A stretch of 64,000 nucleotides of DNA from SAR86 cluster bacterium (lineage in GTDB: Bacteria; Pseudomonadota; Gammaproteobacteria; Magnimaribacterales; AG-339-G14), in assembly GCA_023703675.1 (NCBI GenBank), contig CP097974.1:147288-211287 (forward strand), read 5' to 3'. This document shows, in pieces, positions 43,726-52,085 of the stretch. Both the position numbers and the translations under genes were made by a program. Every line of letters begins with the position of its first letter. The stretch's first letter is position 1. The notes under the pieces were generated by a model. The model was not told the origin of the DNA. It made no database searches and saw only the letters and a program-made list of their open reading frames with translations.

Positions 43726-44647
43726 TTAGCCTAGATATGATACCAGAGGCATTAGGATTTTTTTTGTACCATTTAAACTTTACATGTTGGATAAATTTCG
43801 AGTTCCAAGAGGTCATTATTTCTTTTGAATCGATCCAAAAGATTCTAAATTCAGCAAGTTGTTTCTTAGCAAATTCTTTTTTTATTCTCGAGAGTTTTAA
43901 AACATCGTAACAACTTTCATCTGGCTCCCAATCATCAGTCATTAATTGCGGTTTATTTTTATCATTTATTTTATGTGTAAATTTTGCCCACTCTTTTCTT
44001 ACGTGACTTACAAAGAGGGTATTCCAAGAATCTGATTTGAAATTTTTCTCTCTCCAATAAAGTATAAATTCTGGTATTGAATTATTAATAAATTCCTCAG
44101 AAACTCCTGAGGATTTTAAAATGCTTAATGCATCAACGTTTGGATTCCAGGTTTTTTCGATAGTTACCTTCTTATTTGGTAAATATGTTGTCCTATTCAA
44201 TTTATTTTGTTCCACAATCAAAAACTTTAAAATGTCGTCTCTAACAAGACTTTCTTTTCTGTTTGAAGAAATTTTCTTCTTTATTTTTTCTAAATTATCT
44301 TTAACTGTCCTTTTTTTGACTCCTAACTGTTTTGCTTGGAAGATAATTTCTCTAAGAAAGGATGATTGATGATTTTTTTTTAAAAAAGATCGACTGATAG
44401 ATCTTGTTTTTATTATCTTTAACGAATAATAGTCTCTACTTTTTTCAATTAAATTTAACTTTTCAAGCTTATCAAGTGCACTGATAATTTTTTTTTCACT
44501 AAGAAAAGTAGAATTTTTTTTTAATTGTTTAAAAGAAACTTTTTTGACGTCACTTGATTTAATTTGCTCAAAAATTATTGCTTCCTCTAAGCCAATTGTT
44601 TCTGCTATTTCTTTTGAAAAAGATTGATGGCTTGGGAAGTCTCCCAT
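43691..44647 (-). CDS. DnaT-like primosomal protein with two DnaT DNA-binding domains
   Basis: The 318-residue protein begins with a winged-helix-like region (SFSKEIAETIGLEEAIIFEQI), seen in replication proteins of phages and hosts. It then carries two copies of the DnaT DNA-binding domain, at about residues 167-222 (WNPNVDALSILKSSGV..FILYWREKNF..WNTLFVSHVRKEW) and 240-294 (WEPDESCYDVLKLSRI..WNSKFIQHVKFKW). DnaT works with PriA/PriB and the helicase loader in restart and loading. Its start is coupled to the stop of the DAHP synthase gene (TGATG), and the P-like loader overlaps its end. A primosome role is inferred from domains and neighbours. Confidence 0.72.
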   Translation of the reverse strand: MGDFPSHQSFSKEIAETIGLEEAIIFEQIKSSDVKKVSFKQLKKNSTFLSEKKIISALDKLEKLNLIEKSRDYYSLKIIKTRSISRSFLKKNHQSSFLREIIFQAKQLGVKKRTVKDNLEKIKKKISSNRKESLVRDDILKFLIVEQNKLNRTTYLPNKKVTIEKTWNPNVDALSILKSSGVSEEFINNSIPEFILYWREKNFKSDSWNTLFVSHVRKEWAKFTHKINDKNKPQLMTDDWEPDESCYDVLKLSRIKKEFAKKQLAEFRIFWIDSKEIMTSWNSKFIQHVKFKWYKKNPNASGIISRLNDKEWAVDIEN

Positions 44648-45717
44648 CAGGCAGATTTATGCAATTTTTTTCTCTTATTTTCTATGGCAGTAGATAATTG
44701 ATTAATCATTATTTCAGTATCGTTCCAGCCAACACAAGCATCAGTGATGCTCTGACCATATTTAATTTCTTCGAGGGGCCCAATTTTTTGGTTTCCTTCT
44801 TCTAAGTGACTTTCAATCATTACTCCAAAAATTCTATTTTCACCAGATGATATTTGATCGGATATGTCTTTATTCACAATCAGTTGTCTCTTAAATTGCT
44901 TTTTACTATTTCCGTGACTCATATCAATCATTATATTTTTTGATTTTTTTGCAGCTTCTAATTCTTTGGAGGTAGATTCTACAAAAGAAGATTCATAGTT
45001 TGTATCAGAACCCCCTCTTAAAATTACGTGACAGTCTTCATTTCCAGATGAATTAAATATGGCTGATTTTCCTTCTTTTGTTATGGACAAAAAGATATGT
45101 GAATTGGAAGCCGAGCCAATTGCATCAATAGCAACTTGAATAGAACCATTTGTTGAATTTTTAAAACCAACAGGACAGGATAGTCCAGAAGCCAATTCTC
45201 TGTGAATTTGACTTTCAGTTGTTCTTGCTCCAATGGCTCCCCACGATATTAAATCAGCTAAATACTGAGGTGTAATCATATCTAAAAATTCCGTTCCAGC
45301 AGGCAAACCAAGATTATTAATGTCAAGAAGAACTTTTCTAGCTTTTCTTAAACCCGAATTCACATCGTAACTATTGTCTAAATTTGGATCATTAATTAAT
45401 CCCTTCCAACCAATTGTGGTTCTTGGTTTCTCAAAATAAACCCTCATTACAATTTTTAATTGATCGGAATGTTTTGTCTCTAAGGATTTTAATCTTTTAG
45501 CATACTCCAAAGCAGATTCAGGATCATGAATTGAACAAGGTCCGACAACAACAACTAATCTATCGTCTCTACCGTGGAGGATATCCGATATTTCTTTTCT
45601 TGATTTAAAAACTAGTTCAGATGAATCAGCAGAGATAGGTAATTCTGTGATTATTTCGTTTGGAGGTGAGACCTCCATTAAACCAGTTATTCTGGTATTA
45701 TCTGTTAAATATTGCAT
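44647..45717 (-). CDS. aroG: 3-deoxy-7-phosphoheptulonate (DAHP) synthase
   Basis: This enzyme condenses phosphoenolpyruvate and erythrose 4-phosphate in the first step of aromatic synthesis. The 356-residue type I protein closely follows AroG of E. coli. VVVGPCSIHDPESALEYA, MRVYFEKPRTTIGWKGLINDP, AGTEFLDMITPQYLADLISWGAIGARTTESQ, LSCPVGFKNSTNGS, and VMIESHLEEGNQ are visible. Which aromatic end product inhibits it cannot be told. The stop is coupled to the DnaT-like gene. It is divergent from nadE over 58 bases. Confidence 0.94.
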   Translation of the reverse strand: MQYLTDNTRITGLMEVSPPNEIITELPISADSSELVFKSRKEISDILHGRDDRLVVVVGPCSIHDPESALEYAKRLKSLETKHSDQLKIVMRVYFEKPRTTIGWKGLINDPNLDNSYDVNSGLRKARKVLLDINNLGLPAGTEFLDMITPQYLADLISWGAIGARTTESQIHRELASGLSCPVGFKNSTNGSIQVAIDAIGSASNSHIFLSITKEGKSAIFNSSGNEDCHVILRGGSDTNYESSFVESTSKELEAAKKSKNIMIDMSHGNSKKQFKRQLIVNKDISDQISSGENRIFGVMIESHLEEGNQKIGPLEEIKYGQSITDACVGWNDTEIMINQLSTAIENKRKKLHKSA

Positions 45718-45775
45718 TGCTCAGGACTCAGATTGTAAACATTTTCGTTTTAATTAAAAGCTTTATTAACCATTT

Positions 45776-47383
45776 ATGATCAAGATAAAGGCAGTACAAG
45801 AAAACCCTAAAGTTGGTGACATTAAAGGCAATACTGCTTTGATTGAGAAATATCTCGCTTCCGCGGATAAAGAAAAAATTGATCTATTAATCTTCAGTGA
45901 GATGTTTCTTTCTGGCTATCCTCCCGAAGACTTAGTTATGCGAGACGATTTTTTAGACGAAATAACAAAATCTATTGAGTATCTTACTAATTTAACGAAA
46001 AAAACTTCTCTGGTTTTTGGAGCCCCAGTAAAAAAAGACGGTTTTTTGTACAATGCCGCAATTTGTGCATCAGAAGGTAATTTGCTTGAGACCTATTTCA
46101 AGCAAATTCTTCCAAATTACAAAGAATTTGATGAAAAAAGATACTTTGAAAAAGGTAACAAGAATAAAATCTTCAAAATTAAAGATATCCCTATAGGATT
46201 ATCAATTTGCGAAGACATCTGGTCTGAAACATTCGTAAATAATTTAGTTGATGAGGGGGCTGAAATAATTTTAAATTTGAGCGCCTCTCCCTTCACCATA
46301 TCAAAAAAAGAAACCAGAAAGAAAATGTTATCTAGCTATTATGAAAAATATCAGCGTCCAATTGTTTATGTGAATCAAACAGGTGGTCAGGACGAATTGG
46401 TTTTTGATGGATCATCTTTAATCTTAGGTTCTTCGAAAAAAAGCCTAATTGAATTAAAAAGTTTCGAAATAGATTCTTTAAATTTTGAATACAGAGATTC
46501 AAAAATTAATTTTTTAGATTCCTGCCCTTCAAATGATAAGAATCACCTAAAAGATATATATGAAGCTTTGGTTTTGGGAACAAAAGATTATGTTGAAAAA
46601 AATAATTTTAAAGGGGTATTAATTGGCTCTTCTGGGGGGATAGACTCGGCTCTAACAGCTGCAATAGCCCATGACGCTTTGGGGAAGGGAAGAGTAAAAA
46701 CAATTATGATGCCTTTTGATTTCACCGCAGACATAAGCATCGAAGATGCAGGATTGTTGGCCAAAAATTTAGGAATCGATCATTCAGAAATATCTATAAA
46801 AGAAATGTTTAAATCCTTTAGCTTGGCTTTAAAAGATTCTTTTGAAGGAATGGGAATTGATAAAACAGAAGAAAATCTTCAATCAAGATGTAGAGGAGTG
46901 ACGTTGATGGCACTTTCCAATAAATTAGGATTTTTGGTTTTGACTACCGGAAATAAAAGTGAGGCTGCAGTAGGTTATTCCACTCTCTATGGCGACACGG
47001 CAGGAGGTTTCTCTGTTTTAAAAGATGTCAGTAAAACTTTAGTATATGAATTGGCTAATTATAGAAATTCCTTAAGTGTTGTAATTCCAAGAAGAATCAT
47101 TGATCGGCCACCTTCAGCGGAATTAGCTCCAGATCAAAAAGATACTGATTCGCTTCCTGATTATGATCGTTTAGACCCCATCATAGAAATGTATGTAGAA
47201 GATGATAAAAGTATTCATGAGATTATCCATGCAGGTTTTGATGAGAAAGAAGTTAGAAGAATTGTGGCTTTGATTGATTTTAATGAGTACAAAAGAAGGC
47301 AAGCTCCGCTGGGTATAAAAATCTCTGATAGGAATTTTGGTAAAGATAGAAGATATCCAATCACAAATTCTTGGAAACCCTAA
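45776..47383 (+). CDS. nadE: Glutamine-dependent NAD+ synthetase
   Basis: NadE amidates nicotinic acid adenine dinucleotide to NAD+. The 535-residue protein combines an N-terminal nitrilase-type glutaminase (LIFSEMFLSGYPPEDLV, FGAPVKKDG, LPNYKEFDEKRYF, IGLSICEDIWSE with the catalytic cysteine) with a C-terminal synthetase having the P-loop SSGGIDSALTAAIA, LTTGNKSEAAVGYSTLYGDTAGGFSVLKDV and RPPSAELAPDQKDTDSLPDYD. Domain order and length are normal for the glutamine-using form. It stands alone between the aroG promoter and the scpA promoter region. Confidence 0.95.
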   Translation: MIKIKAVQENPKVGDIKGNTALIEKYLASADKEKIDLLIFSEMFLSGYPPEDLVMRDDFLDEITKSIEYLTNLTKKTSLVFGAPVKKDGFLYNAAICASEGNLLETYFKQILPNYKEFDEKRYFEKGNKNKIFKIKDIPIGLSICEDIWSETFVNNLVDEGAEIILNLSASPFTISKKETRKKMLSSYYEKYQRPIVYVNQTGGQDELVFDGSSLILGSSKKSLIELKSFEIDSLNFEYRDSKINFLDSCPSNDKNHLKDIYEALVLGTKDYVEKNNFKGVLIGSSGGIDSALTAAIAHDALGKGRVKTIMMPFDFTADISIEDAGLLAKNLGIDHSEISIKEMFKSFSLALKDSFEGMGIDKTEENLQSRCRGVTLMALSNKLGFLVLTTGNKSEAAVGYSTLYGDTAGGFSVLKDVSKTLVYELANYRNSLSVVIPRRIIDRPPSAELAPDQKDTDSLPDYDRLDPIIEMYVEDDKSIHEIIHAGFDEKEVRRIVALIDFNEYKRRQAPLGIKISDRNFGKDRRYPITNSWKP

Positions 47384-47409
47384 ATCTAGTAGTCTAAATA
47401 CGAAAAAAA

Positions 47410-47448
47410 CACTATATAGTGGGAATATAAGCTTAAAAAGCTTATAAT
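47410..47448 (+). promoter_or_regulatory. Two palindromes and -10 box in front of scpA
   Basis: CACTATATAGTG (47410-47421) is a perfect 12-base palindrome. TATAAGCTT-AAA-AAGCTTATA (47426-47446) is a perfect inverted repeat of nine-base arms. TATAAT at 47443-47448 overlaps the right arm and ends ten bases before the scpA ATG. The dyads could be operator sites on the scpA promoter or hairpins at the end of the nadE transcript. Confidence 0.45.
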
Positions 47449-47458
47449 CTAACTATTA

Positions 47459-48274
47459 ATGGATAATTCAGCTGAATTAAAACCATCTCAACAAGAATTT
47501 AATCTCGCAGTATTAAACGGCGAAGAAGTTTCTTTCCCTACTGACGATCTTTACATACCGCCAAATGCTTTAAAAATTTTTTTGGAATCGTTTGAAGGTC
47601 CATTAGATCTTCTTCTCTACTTTATCAGAAAGCAAAACTTAGACATTCTTGAAATCAATGTTTTAGAGATCACAAATCAATACGTTGCTTACATAGATCT
47701 GATGGAAAAAATCCAATTTGATTTAGCTGGCGAATACTTGGTAATGGCAGCTTATTTGACAGAAATAAAATCTAGGATGATGTTGCCGAAGGAATCAGAT
47801 TCTGAAGAAGAAGAAAACGATCCAAGATCTGAATTGATTAGAAGACTACAAGAATATGAAAGATATAAGACCGTTTCAAAAAGGATTGATTCTATCCCAA
47901 GAGTTGGAAGAGACTTTTTTGTTGCTTCTTCTGGGCTACCTGAGTTTGAATCCAGTCAAAAGCTACCTGAAGTCGACTTAAATCAATTGTCCCAAATATT
48001 TTCAGAATTACTTCAAAGACAAAAGCTCTCTGCAAGTCATATTATAGAATTTGAAAAACTATCAACAAGAGAAAAGATGTCAAAAATACTAGATTTATTG
48101 ATCAAAGAGAAAAACATTGAATTCCACAAGCTCTGTGAAATCAAAGAGGGCAGAATAGGAATCATTGTTAATTTCTTGGCTTTGTTGGAATTGGTTAAAG
48201 ACTCTTTGATAAAAATAGTTCAGTCAAAAGATTTTGGAATTATTAACTTATCTACTAAGGATGAGGTGCATTAA
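47459..48274 (+). CDS. scpA: Segregation and condensation protein A
   Basis: ScpA is the kleisin subunit bridging SMC ATPase heads in chromosome condensation. The 271-residue protein has the N-terminal signature FEGPLDLLLYFIRKQNLDILEINVLEITNQYVAYIDLM and a LAGEYLVMAAYLTEIKSRMMLP helix. An acidic linker (SDSEEEENDPRSELIRRLQEYERYK) leads to a C-terminal winged-helix region. No ribosome binding site is seen and a TATAAT box is ten bases upstream of the ATG. It is followed without a gap by scpB. Confidence 0.94.
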   Translation: MDNSAELKPSQQEFNLAVLNGEEVSFPTDDLYIPPNALKIFLESFEGPLDLLLYFIRKQNLDILEINVLEITNQYVAYIDLMEKIQFDLAGEYLVMAAYLTEIKSRMMLPKESDSEEEENDPRSELIRRLQEYERYKTVSKRIDSIPRVGRDFFVASSGLPEFESSQKLPEVDLNQLSQIFSELLQRQKLSASHIIEFEKLSTREKMSKILDLLIKEKNIEFHKLCEIKEGRIGIIVNFLALLELVKDSLIKIVQSKDFGIINLSTKDEVH

Positions 48275-48841
48275 GTGTCCAGTTTAGAAAACATAATTGA
48301 GTCTCTTTATTTTTCTGCTTCAAGACCTATTAGTGAAAGTGAAATTGTTAAAATATTAAATGATTCAAATTATGATTTGAAAGCAGTAAAAAATGCAATT
48401 TCCATTTTGGAGAAAAAATATCAAGAAAGTAGTTTTGAATTAGTGAAAGTTGCTAGCGGACATCGATTTAGGATTAAACAGGAATATTCTCCTTGGATAT
48501 CAAAGCTATGGTCTGAAAAGCCTCAAAAATATTCAAGAGCTTTGCTGGAAACATTGTCTTTAATTGCTTATAAACAACCTATAACCCGTGGAGAAATTGA
48601 ACAAGTTCGTGGAGTATCAGTTAGTAGCCAGATTATTAGAACTCTGTTGGATAGATCTTGGATTAAAGTAGTTGGACATAGAGATGTTCCTGGAAGACCA
48701 GCCTTATTAGCAACTACCAAAGAATTTCTGGATGATTTAAATATTTCAAAATTATCTGAATTACCTGAACTTCCTGAATTAGGTAGCATTCCCTCCGAGG
48801 TTCAGATTCCTCTTTTAGATGAAGCTCAAGAAAGCGCTTAA
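48275..48841 (+). CDS. scpB: Segregation and condensation protein B
   Basis: ScpB is the winged-helix partner of ScpA in the SMC-ScpAB complex. The 188-residue protein has ENIIESLYFSASRPISESEIVKIL, the FELVKVASGHRFRIKQEYSPWI segment, and the signature RALLETLSLIAYKQPITRGEIEQVRGVSVSSQIIRTLLDRSWIKVVGHRDVPGRPALLATT. The start is a GTG immediately after the scpA stop. rluB follows after ten bases, a common order (scpA-scpB-rluB). Reliance on SMC-ScpAB, not MukBEF, is suggested by its presence. Confidence 0.94.
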   Translation: MSSLENIIESLYFSASRPISESEIVKILNDSNYDLKAVKNAISILEKKYQESSFELVKVASGHRFRIKQEYSPWISKLWSEKPQKYSRALLETLSLIAYKQPITRGEIEQVRGVSVSSQIIRTLLDRSWIKVVGHRDVPGRPALLATTKEFLDDLNISKLSELPELPELGSIPSEVQIPLLDEAQESA

Positions 48842-48851
48842 TTTACATTAG

Positions 48852-49574
48852 ATGTTTATAAGATTGCAGAAAGCAATTGCTGATACAGGTTATTGCTCAA
48901 GACGTAAAGCCGAGGAATTAATCTTTGAAGGCAGAGTTTATATTAATGAAAAAAAAGCATCTATTGGTGACAAGATATCTGAGAGCGACCAAATTTTTAT
49001 CGACGGAAAAAAATTAAAAAGAGTAGAAGCTAATTCGACTAAGATTCTAATCTACAACAAACCAATTGGTGAGGAGTGTACTAATCCAGATGGTAAGAAG
49101 AAAACGGTTTTTGACAACCTTCCAAAGCTAGAATCTGGCCGATGGATTTCTTTAGGTAGATTGGATATTAACACCACAGGTTTATTATTATTTTGTAATA
49201 ATGGCTCTCTCGCAAATCAGATAATTCATCCAAGTAATAACTTAGATCGTGAATATTTGGCAAGAATTAGAGGAAAGCCTACTGAAAAAGACTTAAAAAA
49301 ATTATTAACAGGGATTTCTATTGATGGAAATAAAATTAAATTTACAGATCTTGTAAAAGGAAGAGAAACAACCTCACATAGTTGGTTCGCAATGGTTATA
49401 AAAGAAGGAAAAAATAGAGCTGTAAGAAAACTATGGAATAGTTTAGGTTTTGAGGTCTCTAGATTAAAACGAGTAAGATTAGGACCTATTTTTTTGTCGG
49501 CAAGACTTAAACTTGGAGAATACGAATATTTGGACGAAAAAGAAATTAAAAAATTAACTCAAAATTTTCAATAA
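48852..49574 (+). CDS. rluB: 23S rRNA pseudouridine synthase RluB-like
   Basis: The 240-residue protein has an N-terminal S4 RNA-binding domain (RLQKAIADTGYCSRRKAEELIFEGRVYINEKKA). The catalytic domain of the RsuA/RluB/RluE/RluF family follows, with GRLDINTTGLLLFCNNGSLANQIIHPSN containing the catalytic aspartate and KEGKNRAVRKLWNSLGFEVSRLKRVRLGPI. The S4 domain and the location after scpB favour RluB over RluE. Its end overlaps the convergent HAD gene by 21 bases. Confidence 0.85.
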   Translation: MFIRLQKAIADTGYCSRRKAEELIFEGRVYINEKKASIGDKISESDQIFIDGKKLKRVEANSTKILIYNKPIGEECTNPDGKKKTVFDNLPKLESGRWISLGRLDINTTGLLLFCNNGSLANQIIHPSNNLDREYLARIRGKPTEKDLKKLLTGISIDGNKIKFTDLVKGRETTSHSWFAMVIKEGKNRAVRKLWNSLGFEVSRLKRVRLGPIFLSARLKLGEYEYLDEKEIKKLTQNFQ

Positions 49575-50219
49575 ATCTGCTGGTGATTCTAAGATTATTT
49601 GTAAGTTTTCAGTTTTAATAGAATTTTTTTCTCCATAACCATATCCAGCATAGGCAAAATTTGTTTTGGCATTAACTGAGGCTTCGGAATCTCGCCAATT
49701 ATCTCCTACATAAATTGATTGTTCAGCAGTAAACCCTCCATGCTCTATGGCTTTATTTAATGAGGAAGGGTCAGGCTTTCTTTTGTCAAAAACATCTTGG
49801 GGACAGATTAGAATTTCTGTTCTTTTATGCCAATCAAATTTTTCAAATATCTTCTCGGCGAGGTATTTAGGTTTATTGGTGACTACGCCCCATATGATTC
49901 CTTTTTCTTCTATTTTTTCTAACATTTTGTTAATTTCGCCGAAGAGAGAGCTATCAAGATAAAATTTGGCATATTCATTGAGTAATTCATTTCTATACAT
50001 TTCAAATTCTTCTTCATTTTCGTGCACTCCAAAAGCAAGCTTCACAAGTGCTCCAACTCCGTCAGAAACAAGATTTCTTATTTTTTCGAAGGAGATTTCT
50101 TTATTAAGTCGATTTAAGGTTAAATTATTTAGTGACTTAGAAAATTCCGGAGCTGTATCTAGAAGCGTTCCGTCGAGATCAAAAAAAATTTGCTTATAGT
50201 TCTTATCTTTTTTTAGCAT
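49554..50219 (-). CDS. HAD-family phosphatase, phosphoglycolate phosphatase/MupP-like
   Basis: The 221-residue protein is a HAD hydrolase. Motif I is FFDLDGTLLDTAPEF, motif II VVTNKPKYLAEKI, motif III the lysine in KRKPDPSSLNKAI, and motif IV YVGDNWRDSEAS. It has a four-helix cap domain as in Gph. In Pseudomonas a homolog in the same place beside ubiG is MupP, an N-acetylmuramic acid 6-phosphate phosphatase in cell-wall recycling, so that role is a real alternative to phosphoglycolate phosphatase. Its start overlaps the end of ubiG by 17 bases. Confidence 0.85.
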   Translation of the reverse strand: MLKKDKNYKQIFFDLDGTLLDTAPEFSKSLNNLTLNRLNKEISFEKIRNLVSDGVGALVKLAFGVHENEEEFEMYRNELLNEYAKFYLDSSLFGEINKMLEKIEEKGIIWGVVTNKPKYLAEKIFEKFDWHKRTEILICPQDVFDKRKPDPSSLNKAIEHGGFTAEQSIYVGDNWRDSEASVNAKTNFAYAGYGYGEKNSIKTENLQIILESPADLLKILS

Positions 50220-50898
50220 GGATTAGATAATTAACATCTACATTTTTACCAAGCCAGTAATTCTTTGTAATAGGGTTATAACTCATTCCTTTGACTTCAC
50301 AAACCTCTAAAGAATTATCTCTCATCATAGATGAAAGTTCCGAGGGTTTGATGAACTTCTTGTATTCATGAGTACCTTTAGGCAATAAATTTAATACATA
50401 TTCGGCTCCAACGATTGCAAACAAAAAAGACTTAGGGTTTCTGTTGATTGTTGAGAAAACTATGGTCCCTCCGGATTTACATAAATCGGAACAGGTTTTT
50501 ACAAGTTTTGCTGGCTCAGGAACATGCTCAATTGCTTCTAAGCAGGTGACTAGGTCATAGGAGTTTTTTTGATTCGGTAACAAATCTTCGGCTTCACAAT
50601 TCAAATAATTAATTTCAAATTCTTTTTTTTCAGCATGTTTTTTTGCGGTATGAATTGCTACCTCAGATATATCTACTCCAGTTACATTAGCACCTTTACG
50701 ATGTAAAGATTCCGTAAGAAGTCCTCCCCCGCAAGCTACATCAAGAGCTTTAATACCCTGCAATTCAATTTTCTCTGATATGTAATTTGATCTGAGTGGA
50801 TTGATAACGTGAAGTGGGGCAAATTTTCCATCAGGATCCCACCACTCTTCTGCTATCTTGTTAAATTTTTCTTTTTCTGAAGGATCAATATTCATCAT
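50203..50898 (-). CDS. ubiG: Ubiquinone biosynthesis O-methyltransferase UbiG
   Basis: UbiG performs the two O-methylations in ubiquinone synthesis. The 231-residue protein shows FNKIAEEWWDPDGKFAPLHVINPLR, the signature N-terminus of UbiG, then motif I ALDVACGGGLLTESLHRKGANVTGVDISE, YDLVTCLEAIEHVPEPAKLV, and the membrane-binding FSTINRNPKSFLFAIVGAEYVLNLLPKGTH segment. Two adjacent ATGs at 50898 and 50895 are possible starts. It is divergent from pntAA over 59 bases and overlaps the downstream HAD gene. Confidence 0.95.
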   Translation of the reverse strand: MMNIDPSEKEKFNKIAEEWWDPDGKFAPLHVINPLRSNYISEKIELQGIKALDVACGGGLLTESLHRKGANVTGVDISEVAIHTAKKHAEKKEFEINYLNCEAEDLLPNQKNSYDLVTCLEAIEHVPEPAKLVKTCSDLCKSGGTIVFSTINRNPKSFLFAIVGAEYVLNLLPKGTHEYKKFIKPSELSSMMRDNSLEVCEVKGMSYNPITKNYWLGKNVDVNYLIHAKKR

Positions 50899-50957
50899 TA
50901 ATTAAGATTTGGAGAATCTTTTTATTATGTTTAAATTTGTGAAATACTTATTATCAC

Positions 50958-52085
50958 ATGAACATCTTTTTTCCCAAAGAGCATATTAATGAAGCAAGAT
51001 TTTCCTTAACCGGTGAAACTGCTGAGAAATTTTTAAAAAAAAATATAGATCTATACGTTGAAGAAACAGTTCAATTTCAAGACGCTCTTTTAAAGAATTT
51101 AATAGAAACTGCAAAGGTAAAGACTATCTCTAGGCAGCAGGGATTAAGCTCGGCGGATATTATTTGTAGTCTTAACAAATTAAGTATAGAAGACATTTCT
51201 CATATTAAACAAGATACTTTAGTTGTAAGTTTTTTAGATCCATTCAATGAAGTTGAATTGATTTCTGAGCTAAAAAATAAATCTATTTCATCGATAAGTA
51301 TGGAACTTGTTCCTAGAACAACTAGAGCACAAAAAATGGATGCTTTAAGTTCCCAAGCAAATTTAGCAGGGTATTCAGCTGTAATAATTGCTTCCAATTA
51401 TCTTGAAAAAGCTCTTCCAATGATGATGACTGCTGCTGGAACCATATCGCCTTCAAAAGTTTTTGTAGTTGGTGTTGGAGTAGCAGGACTTCAAGCTATT
51501 GCTACAGCTAAAAGATTAGGAGCGAGAGTTGAAGCTTTTGACACTAGGGAAGAAGTCGAAGATCAAGTAAAATCTTTAGGCGCGAGATTTGTAAAAATTG
51601 ACTTGGGTGAAACAGAGCAAACATCCCAAGGTTATGCCAAGGCTTTAACGGCAGATCAAATTAAAAAACAACAAGAGGGTATGAAAAAGGTTTGCTCCAG
51701 TTCGGATATTGTAATAACTACCGCACAAGTTTTTGGCAGACCAGCCCCAAAAATTATTACAGCAGAAATGGTTGAGGCTATGCAGCCTGGAAGTGTTGTC
51801 GTGGATATGGCGGTCTCTTCTGGAGGAAATGTCGAAGGTTCTAAAAAAGGAGAGATAGTAGACATTAATGGCATCAAGATCATTGGAAACATAAATCTAC
51901 CCGGAGAAGTTCCAACTCATGCAAGCCAAGTTTATGCCAATAATATTTTTAATTTAATTGATGAGTTTTATGACGAAGAAATTGCTTCATTCAGCTACAA
52001 TTTAAGTGACGAAATTCTTACAAATTGCATTGTTACTCATAAAGGTGAATTCATAAATAAAAGTGTTAAAGAAAGGAATAATTGA
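50958..52085 (+). CDS. pntAA: NAD(P) transhydrogenase subunit alpha part 1
   Basis: This is the soluble NAD(H)-binding domain I of the proton-translocating transhydrogenase. The 375-residue protein has MELVPRTTRAQKMDALSSQANLAGYSAV, the dinucleotide-binding VFVVGVGVAGLQAIATAKRLGARVEAFDTREEVEDQVKSLGARFV, and GSVVVDMAVSSGGNVEGSKKGE. It ends where two-subunit alpha chains would continue into membrane helices, so the alpha subunit is split. A TATTAT box ends three bases before the ATG. Its stop overlaps the next start (TGATG). Confidence 0.94.
   Translation: MNIFFPKEHINEARFSLTGETAEKFLKKNIDLYVEETVQFQDALLKNLIETAKVKTISRQQGLSSADIICSLNKLSIEDISHIKQDTLVVSFLDPFNEVELISELKNKSISSISMELVPRTTRAQKMDALSSQANLAGYSAVIIASNYLEKALPMMMTAAGTISPSKVFVVGVGVAGLQAIATAKRLGARVEAFDTREEVEDQVKSLGARFVKIDLGETEQTSQGYAKALTADQIKKQQEGMKKVCSSSDIVITTAQVFGRPAPKIITAEMVEAMQPGSVVVDMAVSSGGNVEGSKKGEIVDINGIKIIGNINLPGEVPTHASQVYANNIFNLIDEFYDEEIASFSYNLSDEILTNCIVTHKGEFINKSVKERNN

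Noticed and set aside
43120-44647. DnaT/P-like pair as part of a prophage
   Set aside because: No integrase, capsid, lysis or repressor gene and no attachment repeat is nearby. The genes are coupled to DAHP synthase and match local composition.
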